A stretch of DNA of 64,000 bases. Origin: Desulfopila sp. IMCC35008 (GTDB lineage Bacteria; Desulfobacterota; Desulfobulbia; Desulfobulbales; Desulfocapsaceae). The translations under genes and the position numbers were made by a program. Below the pieces are notes generated by a model. That model worked only from the letters and a program-made list of their open reading frames with translations, was not told the DNA's origin and searched no databases. The stretch covers positions 718,001 to 782,000 of the forward strand of contig NZ_CP050700.1 in the NCBI RefSeq assembly GCF_010646885.2. Direction: 5' to 3'. How positions within the stretch are numbered: the stretch's first letter is position 1; each line of letters opens with the position of its first letter. Shown in pieces: positions 38,040 through 46,796 of this stretch.

Positions 38040-38480
38040 ATGAAAGTACAAGATATATTAAACGAGAAAGGAACAAGGGTAATCAGCACCCACGAAGAAA
38101 CGCTGCTCGTTGACGCCATGGCGCTGTTCTTTGCAAACAAGGTTGGATCGCTGCTGGTGGTTGATAAGTACGATAAAATTCTAGGAATTGTTGCCCCGAA
38201 TGATGTTTTAAAAGGCATTCACAACAATCTGGATGGTATCACTACAATGAAAGTGAAAGAGGTCATGGTTTCTGATCTTATCGTCGCCACTTTAGAGGAT
38301 GATCTTGACTACATTCAGAATATTATGACCGAAAACAGGGTGCGCCACATTCCAATCCTGGAAAAAGGTGATCTGGTTGGACTGGTATCTATCGGTGATG
38401 TTGTCAAGGCTCAGATGACGGAGAAAAATGTAGAGAACCGGTACCTGAAAGACTATATCGAAGGAAAATACCCGGCCTGA
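38040..38480 (+). CDS. Tandem CBS-domain protein
   Basis: 146 aa made almost entirely of two CBS motifs (about 8-65 and 75-135), a Bateman module that binds adenosyl nucleotides. There is no catalytic domain attached. A clear CCAAGGAG site precedes the ATG. A TTGACA at 37985-37990 could give it a separate promoter, but the -10 is poor. The nuo genes upstream hint at read-through, and energy-state sensing is a plausible but unproven role. Confidence 0.85.
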   Translation: MKVQDILNEKGTRVISTHEETLLVDAMALFFANKVGSLLVVDKYDKILGIVAPNDVLKGIHNNLDGITTMKVKEVMVSDLIVATLEDDLDYIQNIMTENRVRHIPILEKGDLVGLVSIGDVVKAQMTEKNVENRYLKDYIEGKYPA

Positions 38481-38490
38481 TTATTTATAA

Positions 38491-38543
38491 CGTACGTGCA
38501 TACTGCCGCACTCTCCCTCCTTGTGAGCGGCAGTGTGTACGTT
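38491..38543 (+). terminator. Long hairpin after the CBS gene
   Basis: CGTACgTGCATACTGCCGC pairs with GCGGCAGTgTGTACG across a loop of about 17 nt. There is no strong T run, so it may be a weak or Rho-assisted end, placed between convergent genes. Confidence 0.45.
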
Positions 38544-38588
38544 GCCCTCCAACTTTTGTTCCTCTTCGACACCTTTCATTACCCTCTC

Positions 38589-39083
38589 TTATTGCGCCTT
38601 CCGGATGAGGGCCTCGTTGAGTCGTACCAATTTCTTGTCTCTGCCGGCAAGGCTCTTTGATTTGAGGCAGAACTGCACCGCCTGGCCTGGCTTGTTCTGG
38701 CGATATTTGAGATCGGCCATGGTGTACCAGTAATAGCCGTTTTTAGGCTCGATCCTGAGTGCTCTTTCAAGGGTGAGTTCAGCTTGTCGATATTGTCCTT
38801 GGGAAATAAGCTCTCTGGACTGATTGTAAAGGGAGGCGGCAGCCCCGGTTTTGGCTTCGTAATCGAGGGGTGGAGGTTCAGGAGTTGTATCCGGAATAGT
38901 AGATGGCGGGGGAATCCTGGTTTGCGGTGCAGACGGGTAAGTGGGCTGCGGATAGGAGGGTTGTGGGCGTGGCAAGGGCTGATAGACTGAGGCACACCCA
39001 TGAAGAAAAAAACTTGCACAGATGAAGAGTAAAAAATAGAAGCCACGCTTTGGGACAGTTAAGTGGAAGTATGTACGATTCAT
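38589..39083 (-). CDS. TPR lipoprotein next to PBP1B
   Basis: 164 aa. A signal peptide ends in a lipobox (FLHG|C, Cys about 30), then a proline-rich linker (about 35-75), then TPR repeats (QGQYRQAELTLERALRIEPKNGYYWYTMADLKYRQ). Its ATG overlaps the stop of the PBP1B gene by 4 bp, so it is probably an outer-membrane partner or activator of that synthase, comparable in idea, not sequence, to LpoB. That role is inference. Confidence 0.78.
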   Translation of the reverse strand: MNRTYFHLTVPKRGFYFLLFICASFFLHGCASVYQPLPRPQPSYPQPTYPSAPQTRIPPPSTIPDTTPEPPPLDYEAKTGAAASLYNQSRELISQGQYRQAELTLERALRIEPKNGYYWYTMADLKYRQNKPGQAVQFCLKSKSLAGRDKKLVRLNEALIRKAQ

Positions 39084-41431
39084 TTTAAAAGGTCGTTAAG
39101 TGATTTTATAATCTTACGGGCTTCTTTTTCTGCATGGCGCAGGTTTTTGCGTGCCTCTTTCTCAAGTTCATGCAAATCATTTTCTATATCAGATGCGGTG
39201 GTCGTTCGTGGTTTTGGGGTCTCTGATACCGTAACAGGTTCATGACCGCGCAGGAAGGGCAGTTTGGTACTGTTTCTATTAAAGATGCTGGTTGGTCTGA
39301 ATGTCGTTGTATCAATACGATGCCAGGTGATTGATTCTGGTTCAGTAGGTTGCGACGGGCTATCCTTGAGGTTTTCAACGATGTCTCCCCATGCCCTTAA
39401 TGCACCTGTAGAACCCGTTAGGGAGGTAGGTGTGTTATCGTCTTTACCGAGCCATACGACCGAGAGCCTGTTTGCGGTGAAACCGGCAAACCAACTGTCC
39501 CGTAGTCCATCAGATGTTCCTGTTTTGCCACTATAAAGCCCTGCATCCTCGATTTGCAGTTTTCTTCCTGTTCCTTCTTCCATTACCCTTTGCAGACCGT
39601 GATTGAGCAGGTAAATGTGTTCGGGCAAAAAGCGTTGTTCAACAGCGAGGCCATAGCGATTGAGTGTCTTGCCGCTTGCATCCATTACAGAACGGATTGA
39701 GCGAAGTGGCTGGTAGAAGCCGCCTGAGCCAATTGTCTGGTAGATCTGGGTAATCTGCAGGGGTGTCATAGAGACGGCGCCAAGCAACAGGGATGGGTAG
39801 TTTTTAAGTTGGCCTGAGTATCCCATTCTTCTAATTGTATCGATAACCGTCTCAAGACCGACATCAAGTCCGAGGCGGACAGTGGCCAGGTTATATGATT
39901 TGGCAAGTGCCCTGTATAAGGCGACCCGGCCATGCTCTTGACGATCGTAATTTTCCGGTCGCCATGTTTCGCCCTCGGTTTTGAGTGTCAATCGTTGGTC
40001 AAGTAATGGACTGGCAAGGGTATAGCCCTGTTCCAGGCCAGCCAGGTACACTGCTGGTTTAATAAGTGATCCAACTGGTCTGTTTGCGTCCAGGGCTCGG
40101 TTGAACCCTGATGTTCGACTATGTTTACCACCGACTATTGCCTCGATCTCACCAGTATCCCGGGAGGTTATAACCGCGGCTCCCTCAATATTTGACAACT
40201 GGCGCTCCTGCTCAAGTTGACTTATTGAGAGCTCAAGCTGCTCTTCCAGTATAATCTGGGTTAGAGGGTCAAGGGTGGTCAGGATTTGCAAGCCGTCGCT
40301 GTTCAGGTCCTTCTCGTGGTACTCTTCCTGTAACTGCCGTTTTACCAGATCGAGAAATGCTGGGAACCGGTTGAAACCAATTTTCTGTGGTGCAACATCG
40401 GTCAGTGGTTGATTACCTGCGGTTGCCTGGGTGGCAGTATCGATCACGCCTGTTTCCTGCATCATCTTAAGAACTTGCTGTCTTCTGGCAAGAGCTGTTT
40501 CTGGATGCCTTCTTGGATCGTAACTTGAGGGACCTTTTACCATGCCGACAAGGGTTGCTATCTGCGCGATAGAGAGATCGTTTATATCCCGACGGAAAAA
40601 GAACTGGCTGGCAAGTCCGAAACCATGGATAGCACGTGCACCGTCCTGACCGAGGAACACTTCGTTGATGTAGGCGGTCATGATCTCGTCTTTGGCGTAT
40701 TTGCGATCAAGCAAAATTGCCATAACAGCTTCCTGAAATTTCCGTTTCAGGGTTTGCTCCCGATTAAGGAAAAGGTTCTTCACCAATTGCTGGGTGATGG
40801 TCGAGCCGCCCTGGACAGTCCTGCCTGCACGGATATTGGTCAGAAGTGCTCGTACTATTCCTTTGATGGAAATACCGTGATGCTGGTAAAAATCTCTATC
40901 TTCCACCGCAATCAAAGATTGTTTGAGAAGTTGAGGAACCTCTGCGTTTGTTAAAACCAGTCTGTCCTCGTGTTCCAGTGGATGAAAACTACCTATACGG
41001 GCCGGATCGATCCGGACATAGGAAACAGGAGTGGAGTCCTGGGCGGCGACAATCTTTAAGATACTATCCTCGATAAAGTCGATCCGGATACTGGCCGATT
41101 CTTCTTTTCCGCCTGGGTAGGAAAACGGGCGGGTTATCAAATGAAAGCTTGAATTTGTCCGGCTGTATCCACCAGAGGAGTGGACCTTTTTTTCAGATCG
41201 GTACCCACAGAGCAATAGTTCATTCTCAAACATGTCCGGATCAAGTTGGAGTCCGGGATACAGTTCAAGTGGTCGGGCGTATACAACCGCGGGCAAGGCC
41301 CATTTCTTTCCGTCGAATTTTTTGCTGATAGTACTTTGCAATGCCTGGATGTGACGGTATGCTGTAAACCCTCCAATGGTGGCAGTCATGAGGAGGATCG
41401 GCAGGAAAATGAAAAGAAAGAATTTCTTCAT
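39080..41431 (-). CDS. mrcB: Bifunctional penicillin-binding protein 1B
   Basis: 783 aa class A PBP. One N-terminal transmembrane helix; a UB2H-like segment (about 60-150); GT51 glycosyltransferase with EDRDFYQHHG, GGSTITQQLVKN and RKYAKDEI; and a transpeptidase with SxxK in PVGSLIKP and KTG in SGKTGTSDGLRDSWFAG. It polymerises and cross-links murein. The C-terminal tail is charged and probably coiled. Overlaps the downstream lipoprotein gene (ATGA). Confidence 0.94.
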   Translation of the reverse strand: MKKFFLFIFLPILLMTATIGGFTAYRHIQALQSTISKKFDGKKWALPAVVYARPLELYPGLQLDPDMFENELLLCGYRSEKKVHSSGGYSRTNSSFHLITRPFSYPGGKEESASIRIDFIEDSILKIVAAQDSTPVSYVRIDPARIGSFHPLEHEDRLVLTNAEVPQLLKQSLIAVEDRDFYQHHGISIKGIVRALLTNIRAGRTVQGGSTITQQLVKNLFLNREQTLKRKFQEAVMAILLDRKYAKDEIMTAYINEVFLGQDGARAIHGFGLASQFFFRRDINDLSIAQIATLVGMVKGPSSYDPRRHPETALARRQQVLKMMQETGVIDTATQATAGNQPLTDVAPQKIGFNRFPAFLDLVKRQLQEEYHEKDLNSDGLQILTTLDPLTQIILEEQLELSISQLEQERQLSNIEGAAVITSRDTGEIEAIVGGKHSRTSGFNRALDANRPVGSLIKPAVYLAGLEQGYTLASPLLDQRLTLKTEGETWRPENYDRQEHGRVALYRALAKSYNLATVRLGLDVGLETVIDTIRRMGYSGQLKNYPSLLLGAVSMTPLQITQIYQTIGSGGFYQPLRSIRSVMDASGKTLNRYGLAVEQRFLPEHIYLLNHGLQRVMEEGTGRKLQIEDAGLYSGKTGTSDGLRDSWFAGFTANRLSVVWLGKDDNTPTSLTGSTGALRAWGDIVENLKDSPSQPTEPESITWHRIDTTTFRPTSIFNRNSTKLPFLRGHEPVTVSETPKPRTTTASDIENDLHELEKEARKNLRHAEKEARKIIKSLNDLLK

Positions 41432-41605
41432 AATGTGATTTCGGTATATTAATTGACTTATTTCTCTACAAAAACGACTATATCAACTCTTCTGTGATTT
41501 TTCCCCATGAAAAGCTCGCAGATAAAAAAATACGGAAAGTACAAGAGGATGATATAGTGTTGTGGCATTCAATAAACAATATTTTACGTAAATGGTACAT
41601 GAAGA

Positions 41606-42313
41606 ATGGCGAAAGATAATTTTATGGTGCTCCAGGCGCTGCCTGAAATGCTTGCGAAAAAGGCTGCCTGGATCATTTATAAGGAGGGGATTGAAAAGCT
41701 GCTGGAGAGTCAACCTCATGTGGTCCTGGCCGTTCCGGGTGGCAGAAACGTCATTCCTGTTTTCAAGGCACTTGGGGAATTTAAAATTGACTGGCAGAGG
41801 GTTCACATATTCATGGTAGATGAACGGTTCGTGCCAGTCACGGATGAGCAGTCCAACTACCGGTTACTGTTTGAGCAGTTAGGAGATATCTTACCGGCCG
41901 AATCTTTGCACCCGTTCGAATTCGATGACGTAGATCGGCGGGGTGCTGTAGGTCGTTATGCGCAGATGCTCAATAAGCTGGGTGGGCGTTTTGATATTGT
42001 ACTGCTGTCAAGTGGAGAAGACGGTCATATCGCCAGTCTCTTTCCGGGAAGAGGAGAGGTTCATCGAACCCGGGAGAGCTTTGTGCTCATAACTGATGCA
42101 CCGAAACCACCCCCGACTCGCGTGAGCGCAACTTTTGAATTGCTTAAAAAATCATCAGTCGGACTACTTCTGGTCATAGGTGAGGGGAAGCAGCAGGCTC
42201 TTGATATTTTTCTTGATGATTCCGTCGATATGGATAGCTGTCCGGCTAAAGTAATTGCAGGATTGCCAAAATATTTTGTGCTTACTGACAGAGAGGTGTC
42301 GCTCCCTCTCTGA
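41606..42313 (+). CDS. pgl: 6-phosphogluconolactonase
   Basis: 235 aa DevB/SOL-type lactonase of the oxidative pentose-phosphate pathway. Motifs VPGGRNVIPVF, VHIFMVDERFVP and LLSSGEDGHIASLFPG are conserved. The ribosome site is weak. It stands alone, without zwf or gnd nearby. Confidence 0.9.
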   Translation: MAKDNFMVLQALPEMLAKKAAWIIYKEGIEKLLESQPHVVLAVPGGRNVIPVFKALGEFKIDWQRVHIFMVDERFVPVTDEQSNYRLLFEQLGDILPAESLHPFEFDDVDRRGAVGRYAQMLNKLGGRFDIVLLSSGEDGHIASLFPGRGEVHRTRESFVLITDAPKPPPTRVSATFELLKKSSVGLLLVIGEGKQQALDIFLDDSVDMDSCPAKVIAGLPKYFVLTDREVSLPL

Positions 42314-42848
42314 TGAAGACGGGTGCCTATCTGACGCATGGTGTTTGTGACACAACGTAGTACAGGATTGGCGGGGCAGAAACGACTACCTGCTATCTAT
42401 AATATTTTCTGTTTTTACAATATAATACGAGTATTTTGACGCTGGAACGCATTCATCGGTTCATTTATGCCCATACCGTGATCTGCCTCAGGGCATGTTT
42501 TTTTGTTAATGCACAGAATAAAACCTTGACTGGCTACACCAAAGATGGAATAAATGTCTGGTAAAGAATTTGGTTAAATAGGTGGTCGTTGATGTAATTT
42601 AACGTAATTACACACTTATTTGATGTTTAAGCTCATTTTCAAATTCGTCGCTATCCGGTGCTTTTACAGGAAGGAAGCAGGCGTCTCTGTCAGCATATCG
42701 TGGGAATCGTCATTATTCACTACTCTTTCCCCGGTTGCTTGTTCTCTGTAAGTAACGCTGTTGATTGATGCCACGTGTTGGCTTGTGGTGTTAGACATAT
42801 AACATAGTTGAATCATCCTCATTGGGATGATGATAACGGAGTCTTGGA
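42314..42848. other. Regulatory gap upstream of the ferredoxin gene
   Basis: 535 bp with no ORF I trust. It holds a possible terminator (ATGCCC/GGGCAT at 42467-42496 followed by seven T), a possible promoter TTGACT-17-AATAAA (42526-42554), a palindrome at 42593-42612, and a 7-bp hairpin ATCATCC/GGATGAT at 42812-42831 just before the ribosome site. No GRCGCA palindrome and no -24/-12 element is present. Confidence 0.45.
42593..42612. promoter_or_regulatory. 20-bp palindrome, possible operator
   Basis: TGTAATT-N6-AATTACA is a perfect 7-bp inverted repeat, about 40 bp downstream of the candidate -10 at 42549. The form suits a homodimeric regulator; which one is unknown. Confidence 0.45.
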
Positions 42849-43601
42849 ATGAAAATTGAAGATCTGGAAAAACTGGAAAGTGAGGACCTGTCAACATTGC
42901 CGTCTGAAGAGCGGCGGAAGTTCCTGAAGATGGGGCTGGCCGTTACCGGTCTCTATCTTGGTGGTACGGTTCTATCCCTGACCTCTGTGCGCAATGCCGA
43001 GGCCTCAAGTGTTGTACCCGAGCCAGGTAAGTATCCTTATAATCCTCACTACACGATGGTTATCCGTGAACGTCTGTGCATTGATTGCGAACAATGTAAG
43101 GATGCATGTGTAAAGACCAATGACGTACCCGGCTATGGATTCAGAACAACGATCCTCGAACGAAGGCGTTCACTTGGTAACGGTACTCATGAGACCATTT
43201 TTATGCCTGTACTTTGCAACCATTGTAATCGTCCTCCCTGCGTGCGTGTCTGCCCGACTACGGCCACCTGGAAAGATGAGAAGACCGGTATTGTCCTCAT
43301 GAAACCGAGCCGTTGTATCGGCTGTAAAACTTGTATGACCGCTTGCCCATATAATGCACGGTATTTCAAGGAGGAAACACGGGCTGCAGATAAATGTAAC
43401 TTCTGTTTGGATACACGTCTATCAAAAGGAAAGGAAGACACGGCCTGTGTAGAAGCATGTCCTGCCGATGTCCGGGTATTCGGCAATCTCGCCGATAGTG
43501 AAAGTCGGGTATTCCAGTTGGTCCATGCTCCGGAAACGATGGTATGGGTCCTGCGACCGGAAACAGGTGCTATCCCAAATGTATTTTATACAAACGCCTA
43601 G
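42849..43601 (+). CDS. Tat-exported four-cluster ferredoxin (NrfC/DsrO-like)
   Basis: 250 aa. A twin-arginine signal (R22-R23-K-F-L-K, then a hydrophobic stretch) indicates export of a folded protein. Four [4Fe-4S] motifs follow: CIDCEQCKDAC, CNHCNRPPCVRVCP, CIGCKTCMTACP and CNFC...CVEACP. This is the layout of DsrO, NrfC and PsrB, which pass electrons between an NrfD-type quinol site and a periplasmic partner. The triheme cytochrome gene follows by 68 bp, and two NrfD genes lie further down. No catalytic subunit is adjacent. Confidence 0.88.
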   Translation: MKIEDLEKLESEDLSTLPSEERRKFLKMGLAVTGLYLGGTVLSLTSVRNAEASSVVPEPGKYPYNPHYTMVIRERLCIDCEQCKDACVKTNDVPGYGFRTTILERRRSLGNGTHETIFMPVLCNHCNRPPCVRVCPTTATWKDEKTGIVLMKPSRCIGCKTCMTACPYNARYFKEETRAADKCNFCLDTRLSKGKEDTACVEACPADVRVFGNLADSESRVFQLVHAPETMVWVLRPETGAIPNVFYTNA

Positions 43602-43669
43602 AATAAAAACAGGCCGGAGGCAGATCACAGCCGTTTCCGGCAAGACATATGTATTACAAGGAGAACGTA

Positions 43670-44089
43670 ATGAAAAATATTCTACTGCTTTTCGTCCTGG
43701 GCGTCTTTGTATTGACCGGAATGATATTGAATGCTTCCGAGGCAAAGGTTGACGACAGTGACTATGATGAAGATGAATATGGTCCGCTGGCCCCTATTAT
43801 CTGGACCAAACCGGTAAAATCGGTGGTGTTTGAACATAAGGTCCACACCATGGAAGGAGGAATGGATTGTGACTCCTGTCACGATGATCTTTTCGAAATG
43901 GAAGCCGGCGTAGCTGAGGAAAATGACGATTTTACCATGCAATCGCTTTATGATGGTGGGTATTGTGGTGCTTGTCATGATGGCGATACTGCTTTCGCTT
44001 CCAATACAAGATGCACAACCTGCCACATCGGTGTGCGTGGTCATGCCCGTCTGGTTGGTGGTGGCGAAAAGAAGGATGCCGATCACTGA
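43670..44089 (+). CDS. Periplasmic triheme c-type cytochrome (c7-like)
   Basis: 139 aa from the ATG at 43670, which has AAGGAG in front. A signal peptide (about 1-25) and an acidic segment precede three heme motifs: CDSCH (67-71), CGACH (99-103) and CTTCH (115-119). Size and heme number resemble cytochrome c7 and DsrJ. Very short spacing to the ferredoxin gene suggests a complex with it. Bis-His ligation is likely (H56, H59 and others), but not certain. Confidence 0.88.
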   Translation: MKNILLLFVLGVFVLTGMILNASEAKVDDSDYDEDEYGPLAPIIWTKPVKSVVFEHKVHTMEGGMDCDSCHDDLFEMEAGVAEENDDFTMQSLYDGGYCGACHDGDTAFASNTRCTTCHIGVRGHARLVGGGEKKDADH

Positions 44090-44110
44090 TATTCTGTTGT
44101 TCTTTTTTGT

Positions 44111-44165
44111 AACCGCATGTAAATACGGGTTTATTCCTTTGGTGTTTACATGCGGTTTCTTTTTC
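44111..44165 (+). terminator. Terminator after the triheme cytochrome
   Basis: AACCGCATGTAAA pairs perfectly with TTTACATGCGGTT (44145-44157) across a 21-nt loop, followed by a T-rich tail. It separates the ferredoxin-cytochrome unit from the downstream NrfD cassettes. Confidence 0.85.
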
Positions 44166-44208
44166 CCTCCTCTAGCTTCTCTCTTTTCCGGTTACCAGGC
44201 ATCCTCAG

Positions 44209-44223
44209 GGCGCATTCTGCGCC
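44209..44223. promoter_or_regulatory. GRCGCA-N3-TGCGYC palindrome, site 1
   Basis: GGCGCA-TTC-TGCGCC, a perfect 6+6 inverted repeat just beyond the cytochrome terminator. It is the most distant of three copies upstream of the first NrfD cassette, centred about 309 bp from the -24 element. Confidence 0.65.
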
Positions 44224-44375
44224 ATTCCAAACGCAATGTACTAACAAATAGATATTACGTACAAAAATAGCATTATGAACCAGTATGACAACATCGTTGA
44301 ATTTATTTTTCGTTATCTTGAAGTAATTGTGAAAAAAAATCATATTAAAACAGGTAATTATAAAATTCCTTCAAG

Positions 44376-44390
44376 GACGCATTCTGCGCC
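44376..44390. promoter_or_regulatory. GRCGCA-N3-TGCGYC palindrome, site 2
   Basis: GACGCA-TTC-TGCGCC, 5 of 6 arms paired. Its centre is 34 bp from site 3 and 142 bp from the -24 GG of the sigma-54 element, a typical enhancer position. Confidence 0.75.
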
Positions 44391-44409
44391 CGGTTCAAAA
44401 GAGCATATA

Positions 44410-44424
44410 GACGCAAAATGCGTC
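44410..44424. promoter_or_regulatory. GRCGCA-N3-TGCGYC palindrome, site 3
   Basis: GACGCA-AAA-TGCGTC, perfect inverted repeat. Its centre (44417) is 108 bp from the -24 GG. The equivalent site of the second cassette is 107 bp away from its own element. Confidence 0.8.
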
Positions 44425-44523
44425 CTCAACCATAAAGTCTTCATTTTACAATTATTAACTATGTCTCGTTAATACAGTGCGTTGATACATTAGAAGAGGT
44501 GTTTTCGCGAGCTTTTTCCACTT

Positions 44524-44539
44524 TGGCATAATCGTTGCT
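44524..44539 (+). promoter_or_regulatory. Sigma-54 (-24/-12) promoter of NrfD cassette 1
   Basis: TGGCATAATCGTTGCT: GG at 44525-44526, exactly 10 bp, then GC at 44537-44538. It matches the consensus TGGCAC-N5-TTGCW with one change. It lies 52 bp before the small membrane ORF. Confidence 0.82.
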
Positions 44540-44590
44540 TTATAGAGGGTAACAGAAGCAACAAACGGTTACATCAAAGGAGGTCTAACC

Positions 44591-44824
44591 ATGCTGACTA
44601 CAGTGGAAAATAAGAATATGTCGATGTCTCTTGAAGAGCTCTCTGGTGAATCAGGAAAATGCCTGAAATCAATGTCTGAAATCGGCTGGTTTCTACTTTC
44701 CCTGATGCTCTTCATGATGCTTGGCCCCTTCGCCGGGCCTATAGCCCTCATTGCTGTCTTCACCTGCCAGAAACGTGATGATCGTAAATGGCTTGAGGAA
44801 CCTGAATGTGCCGAACAGGTATGA
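44591..44824 (+). CDS. Small membrane protein of cassette 1
   Basis: 77 aa, preceded by an excellent AAAGGAGGT site. A polar head is followed by a hydrophobic hairpin (about 31-58, FLLSLMLFMMLGPFAGPIALIAVF) and a charged tail. Cysteines at 24, 59 and 73. No family recognised. It sits between the sigma-54 promoter and the NrfD gene (53 bp on), so it is probably a partner or assembly factor of that membrane protein. Confidence 0.75.
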   Translation: MLTTVENKNMSMSLEELSGESGKCLKSMSEIGWFLLSLMLFMMLGPFAGPIALIAVFTCQKRDDRKWLEEPECAEQV

Positions 44825-44877
44825 GCCAACTACCAGATTGAACAATAAAAGATTACCACGTATCGGAGGATCAATAG

Positions 44878-46068
44878 ATGGAAGGAAATATAATAATAGA
44901 TAGTGTTCAGCATAGCGAACTAACTCCACAGAAAACGAACCTGCTCATGACCCTGATGGGGCTCTTCCTCATGGCAGGAGTGGGTGCAGGTATCTACGCC
45001 CAGATGGTGGGACATCATCATGCATTTGCTAACACCAGGGACGTGCCATGGGGCATGCTGATTGGAGTGTATGCCTATTTTGCAATTATATCCACGGGGC
45101 TCTGTATAATGGCTGCCCTGACCCATCTGTTTCATATCAAGTTGTTGGAACCGCTGGCTAACAGAATGGTTTGGCTGTCAATCATCATGTTGCTCAGCGC
45201 CTTTACCGTGATCGGTCTGGAAATAGAGAATCCATGGCGGATGCCTCTCGGCGTCCTTTTTCATCCGAATCTCACATCCAATATCTGGTGGATGGGTACC
45301 CTGTACGGTATGGCTGTTGGCATCATGTTTGTGGAGTTCTATCTGATTGTTACCGGTAGATTTAAGCCGGCCCTCATTCTTGGCCTCCTTGGTGCCGTAA
45401 CCGAGATGTTTGCCAACTCAAATCTTGGCTCGGTCTTTGCCTCCCTTGGCGCAAGGCCATTCTGGTATGGTGCTCAACTACCAATTTTCTTTCTGTCATG
45501 CGCCTTCCTGTGTGGTGCAGCTGCAGTAATTCTGTTCACTCATTATGCGCATTTGCTACGTTGTGAGAGGATGAGTCACACGACTTTTCAGGCCTTACGT
45601 TTTGCTGGGCGATTGATGTTGGTCATGATTTTTCTGGTAGGGCTGGCAACGGCCTGGAAAATTGCCAATAGTTACTGTGGCACCGAAGAGATGAGGCGGG
45701 CAGCAGATGCGGTGATTCGCGGTCCATTAGCAAAATCCTTCTGGCTCTTTGAGATTGGTATCGGACTGGTCCTGCCCATGGCCCTGCTGGCTTTTAGTCG
45801 TCTTCGCTCGCTGCAGGCCCTGTCATTGGCTTCTCTGCTGGTTCTTGTTGGGCAGTTTGTTGCCCGCTATAACCTGGTAGTTGCCGGACTCATTATTCCA
45901 CAATATGCAGAGTTCAGCAGTGATGCACCGGCCTATCTTACTTATAGCCCGGCGCCAGCCGAGCATCTCCTGGTTGTCGGCGGAATCGGAGTGATGGGGC
46001 TTGGTTTTCTGATCGGTGAGAAAAAGTTTGCGAAACTTTTTTCAGCAGACAACTCAGAGTCACATTAA
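44878..46068 (+). CDS. NrfD/PsrC-like quinone-interacting membrane protein, copy 1
   Basis: 396 aa with about ten membrane segments. It belongs to the NrfD/PsrC superfamily, whose members oxidise or reduce quinones and exchange electrons with a four-cluster ferredoxin. Landmarks include RDVPWGMLIGVYAYFAIISTG, IENPWRMP and LTSNIWWMGTLYG. The second copy is clearly paralogous (same landmarks). A GGAGG site precedes the ATG. The likely partner is the ferredoxin at 42849, but no catalytic subunit is coded nearby. Confidence 0.88.
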   Translation: MEGNIIIDSVQHSELTPQKTNLLMTLMGLFLMAGVGAGIYAQMVGHHHAFANTRDVPWGMLIGVYAYFAIISTGLCIMAALTHLFHIKLLEPLANRMVWLSIIMLLSAFTVIGLEIENPWRMPLGVLFHPNLTSNIWWMGTLYGMAVGIMFVEFYLIVTGRFKPALILGLLGAVTEMFANSNLGSVFASLGARPFWYGAQLPIFFLSCAFLCGAAAVILFTHYAHLLRCERMSHTTFQALRFAGRLMLVMIFLVGLATAWKIANSYCGTEEMRRAADAVIRGPLAKSFWLFEIGIGLVLPMALLAFSRLRSLQALSLASLLVLVGQFVARYNLVVAGLIIPQYAEFSSDAPAYLTYSPAPAEHLLVVGGIGVMGLGFLIGEKKFAKLFSADNSESH

Positions 46069-46103
46069 TGTCAATTCCAACAAGCATGTGAGGAGCAAAT
46101 AAA

Positions 46104-46502
46104 ATGTATCAGAGCAATAATGATAACGGCGATACCAGCATGCTGGCAGATGATCGTGCGGTATTTACCATAGGCATGGTGGCCGAAATGCTGAAGGTGC
46201 ACCCCAGAACAATAAGAAATTATGAAGCCAACGGTCTTATTACACCGTTCAGAAAAGGGTCATGGCGTTATTACACCATGCGTGATGTACAATGGTTGGA
46301 ATGTTTGCGTGAGATGATACACAGCCACGGTGTCAGTATAAATGCCATAAAGAAACTATTGAAATATACCCCTTGCTGGAACATCATCGATTGTCCTTTT
46401 GAAAAACGTAAACGGTGTTCGGCCTTTTTTTCAAACAGCCTTATTCCAACCAAAATTGAGAGAATTCATACCGGCTCAGCACACAAGGGTGCTGTCGCCT
46501 GA
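46104..46502 (+). CDS. MerR-like regulator with four-cysteine motif, copy 1
   Basis: 132 aa. A MerR-type winged helix (about 20-90: FTIGMVAEMLKVHPRTIRNYEANGLITP) is followed by a short C-terminal part with no long dimerisation coiled-coil. Cysteines 67, 91, 97 and 105 are shared, in identical spacing, with the second copy. They could hold a metal or Fe-S centre or act as a thiol switch. It begins 35 bp after NrfD copy 1 with an AGGAG site. Confidence 0.85.
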   Translation: MYQSNNDNGDTSMLADDRAVFTIGMVAEMLKVHPRTIRNYEANGLITPFRKGSWRYYTMRDVQWLECLREMIHSHGVSINAIKKLLKYTPCWNIIDCPFEKRKRCSAFFSNSLIPTKIERIHTGSAHKGAVA

Positions 46503-46556
46503 TTGAGCTGAAATCATCCTTCCGGGATGGGGTACATCATCCCTTTCTTCTTCATA

Positions 46557-46594
46557 AGAAAGTGTCCTCTTCAAGGAGGATGCTTTCTCTTTTT
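46557..46594 (+). terminator. Terminator of cassette 1
   Basis: AGAAAGtgTCCTC pairs with GAGGAtgCTTTCT (stem 46557-46588), followed by CTTTTTG. It lies 54 bp beyond the MerR stop. Confidence 0.75.
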
Positions 46595-46758
46595 GTACCA
46601 CTGTGTCGCACATATCTCCCTGACTTACTGCTATTCTTTCTCTGATTTGTCATTTTTTCGGATGAGTCGAAATTTTTTTTTGGCCTGGCCAGGCGACTTT
46701 TGCTCTCTGTCATTTGCTGTTGTAAGTAGATATACATCTGATTATGCGGATAAAAAAG

Positions 46759-46773
46759 GGCGCATTTTGCGTC
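46759..46773. promoter_or_regulatory. GRCGCA-N3-TGCGYC palindrome, site 4
   Basis: GGCGCA-TTT-TGCGTC. The centre is 38 bp from site 5 and 145 bp from the candidate -24 GG of cassette 2, nearly the same geometry as site 2. Confidence 0.75.
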
Positions 46774-46796
46774 TTTGATGTATCGGTACGTAAAAG

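Noticed and set aside
41483..41806. Minus-strand frame of 107 codons at the start of pgl
   Set aside because: It mainly overlaps the 6-phosphogluconolactonase gene and has no sensible protein features.
42332..42337. GACGCA half-site upstream of the ferredoxin gene as a sixth regulatory palindrome
   Set aside because: The second arm is missing (TGTTTG), so it is most likely chance.
46527..46778. Overlapping frames of about 83 codons on both strands between the NrfD cassettes
   Set aside because: The region holds a terminator and palindrome site 4. The frames lack ribosome sites and are compositionally odd.
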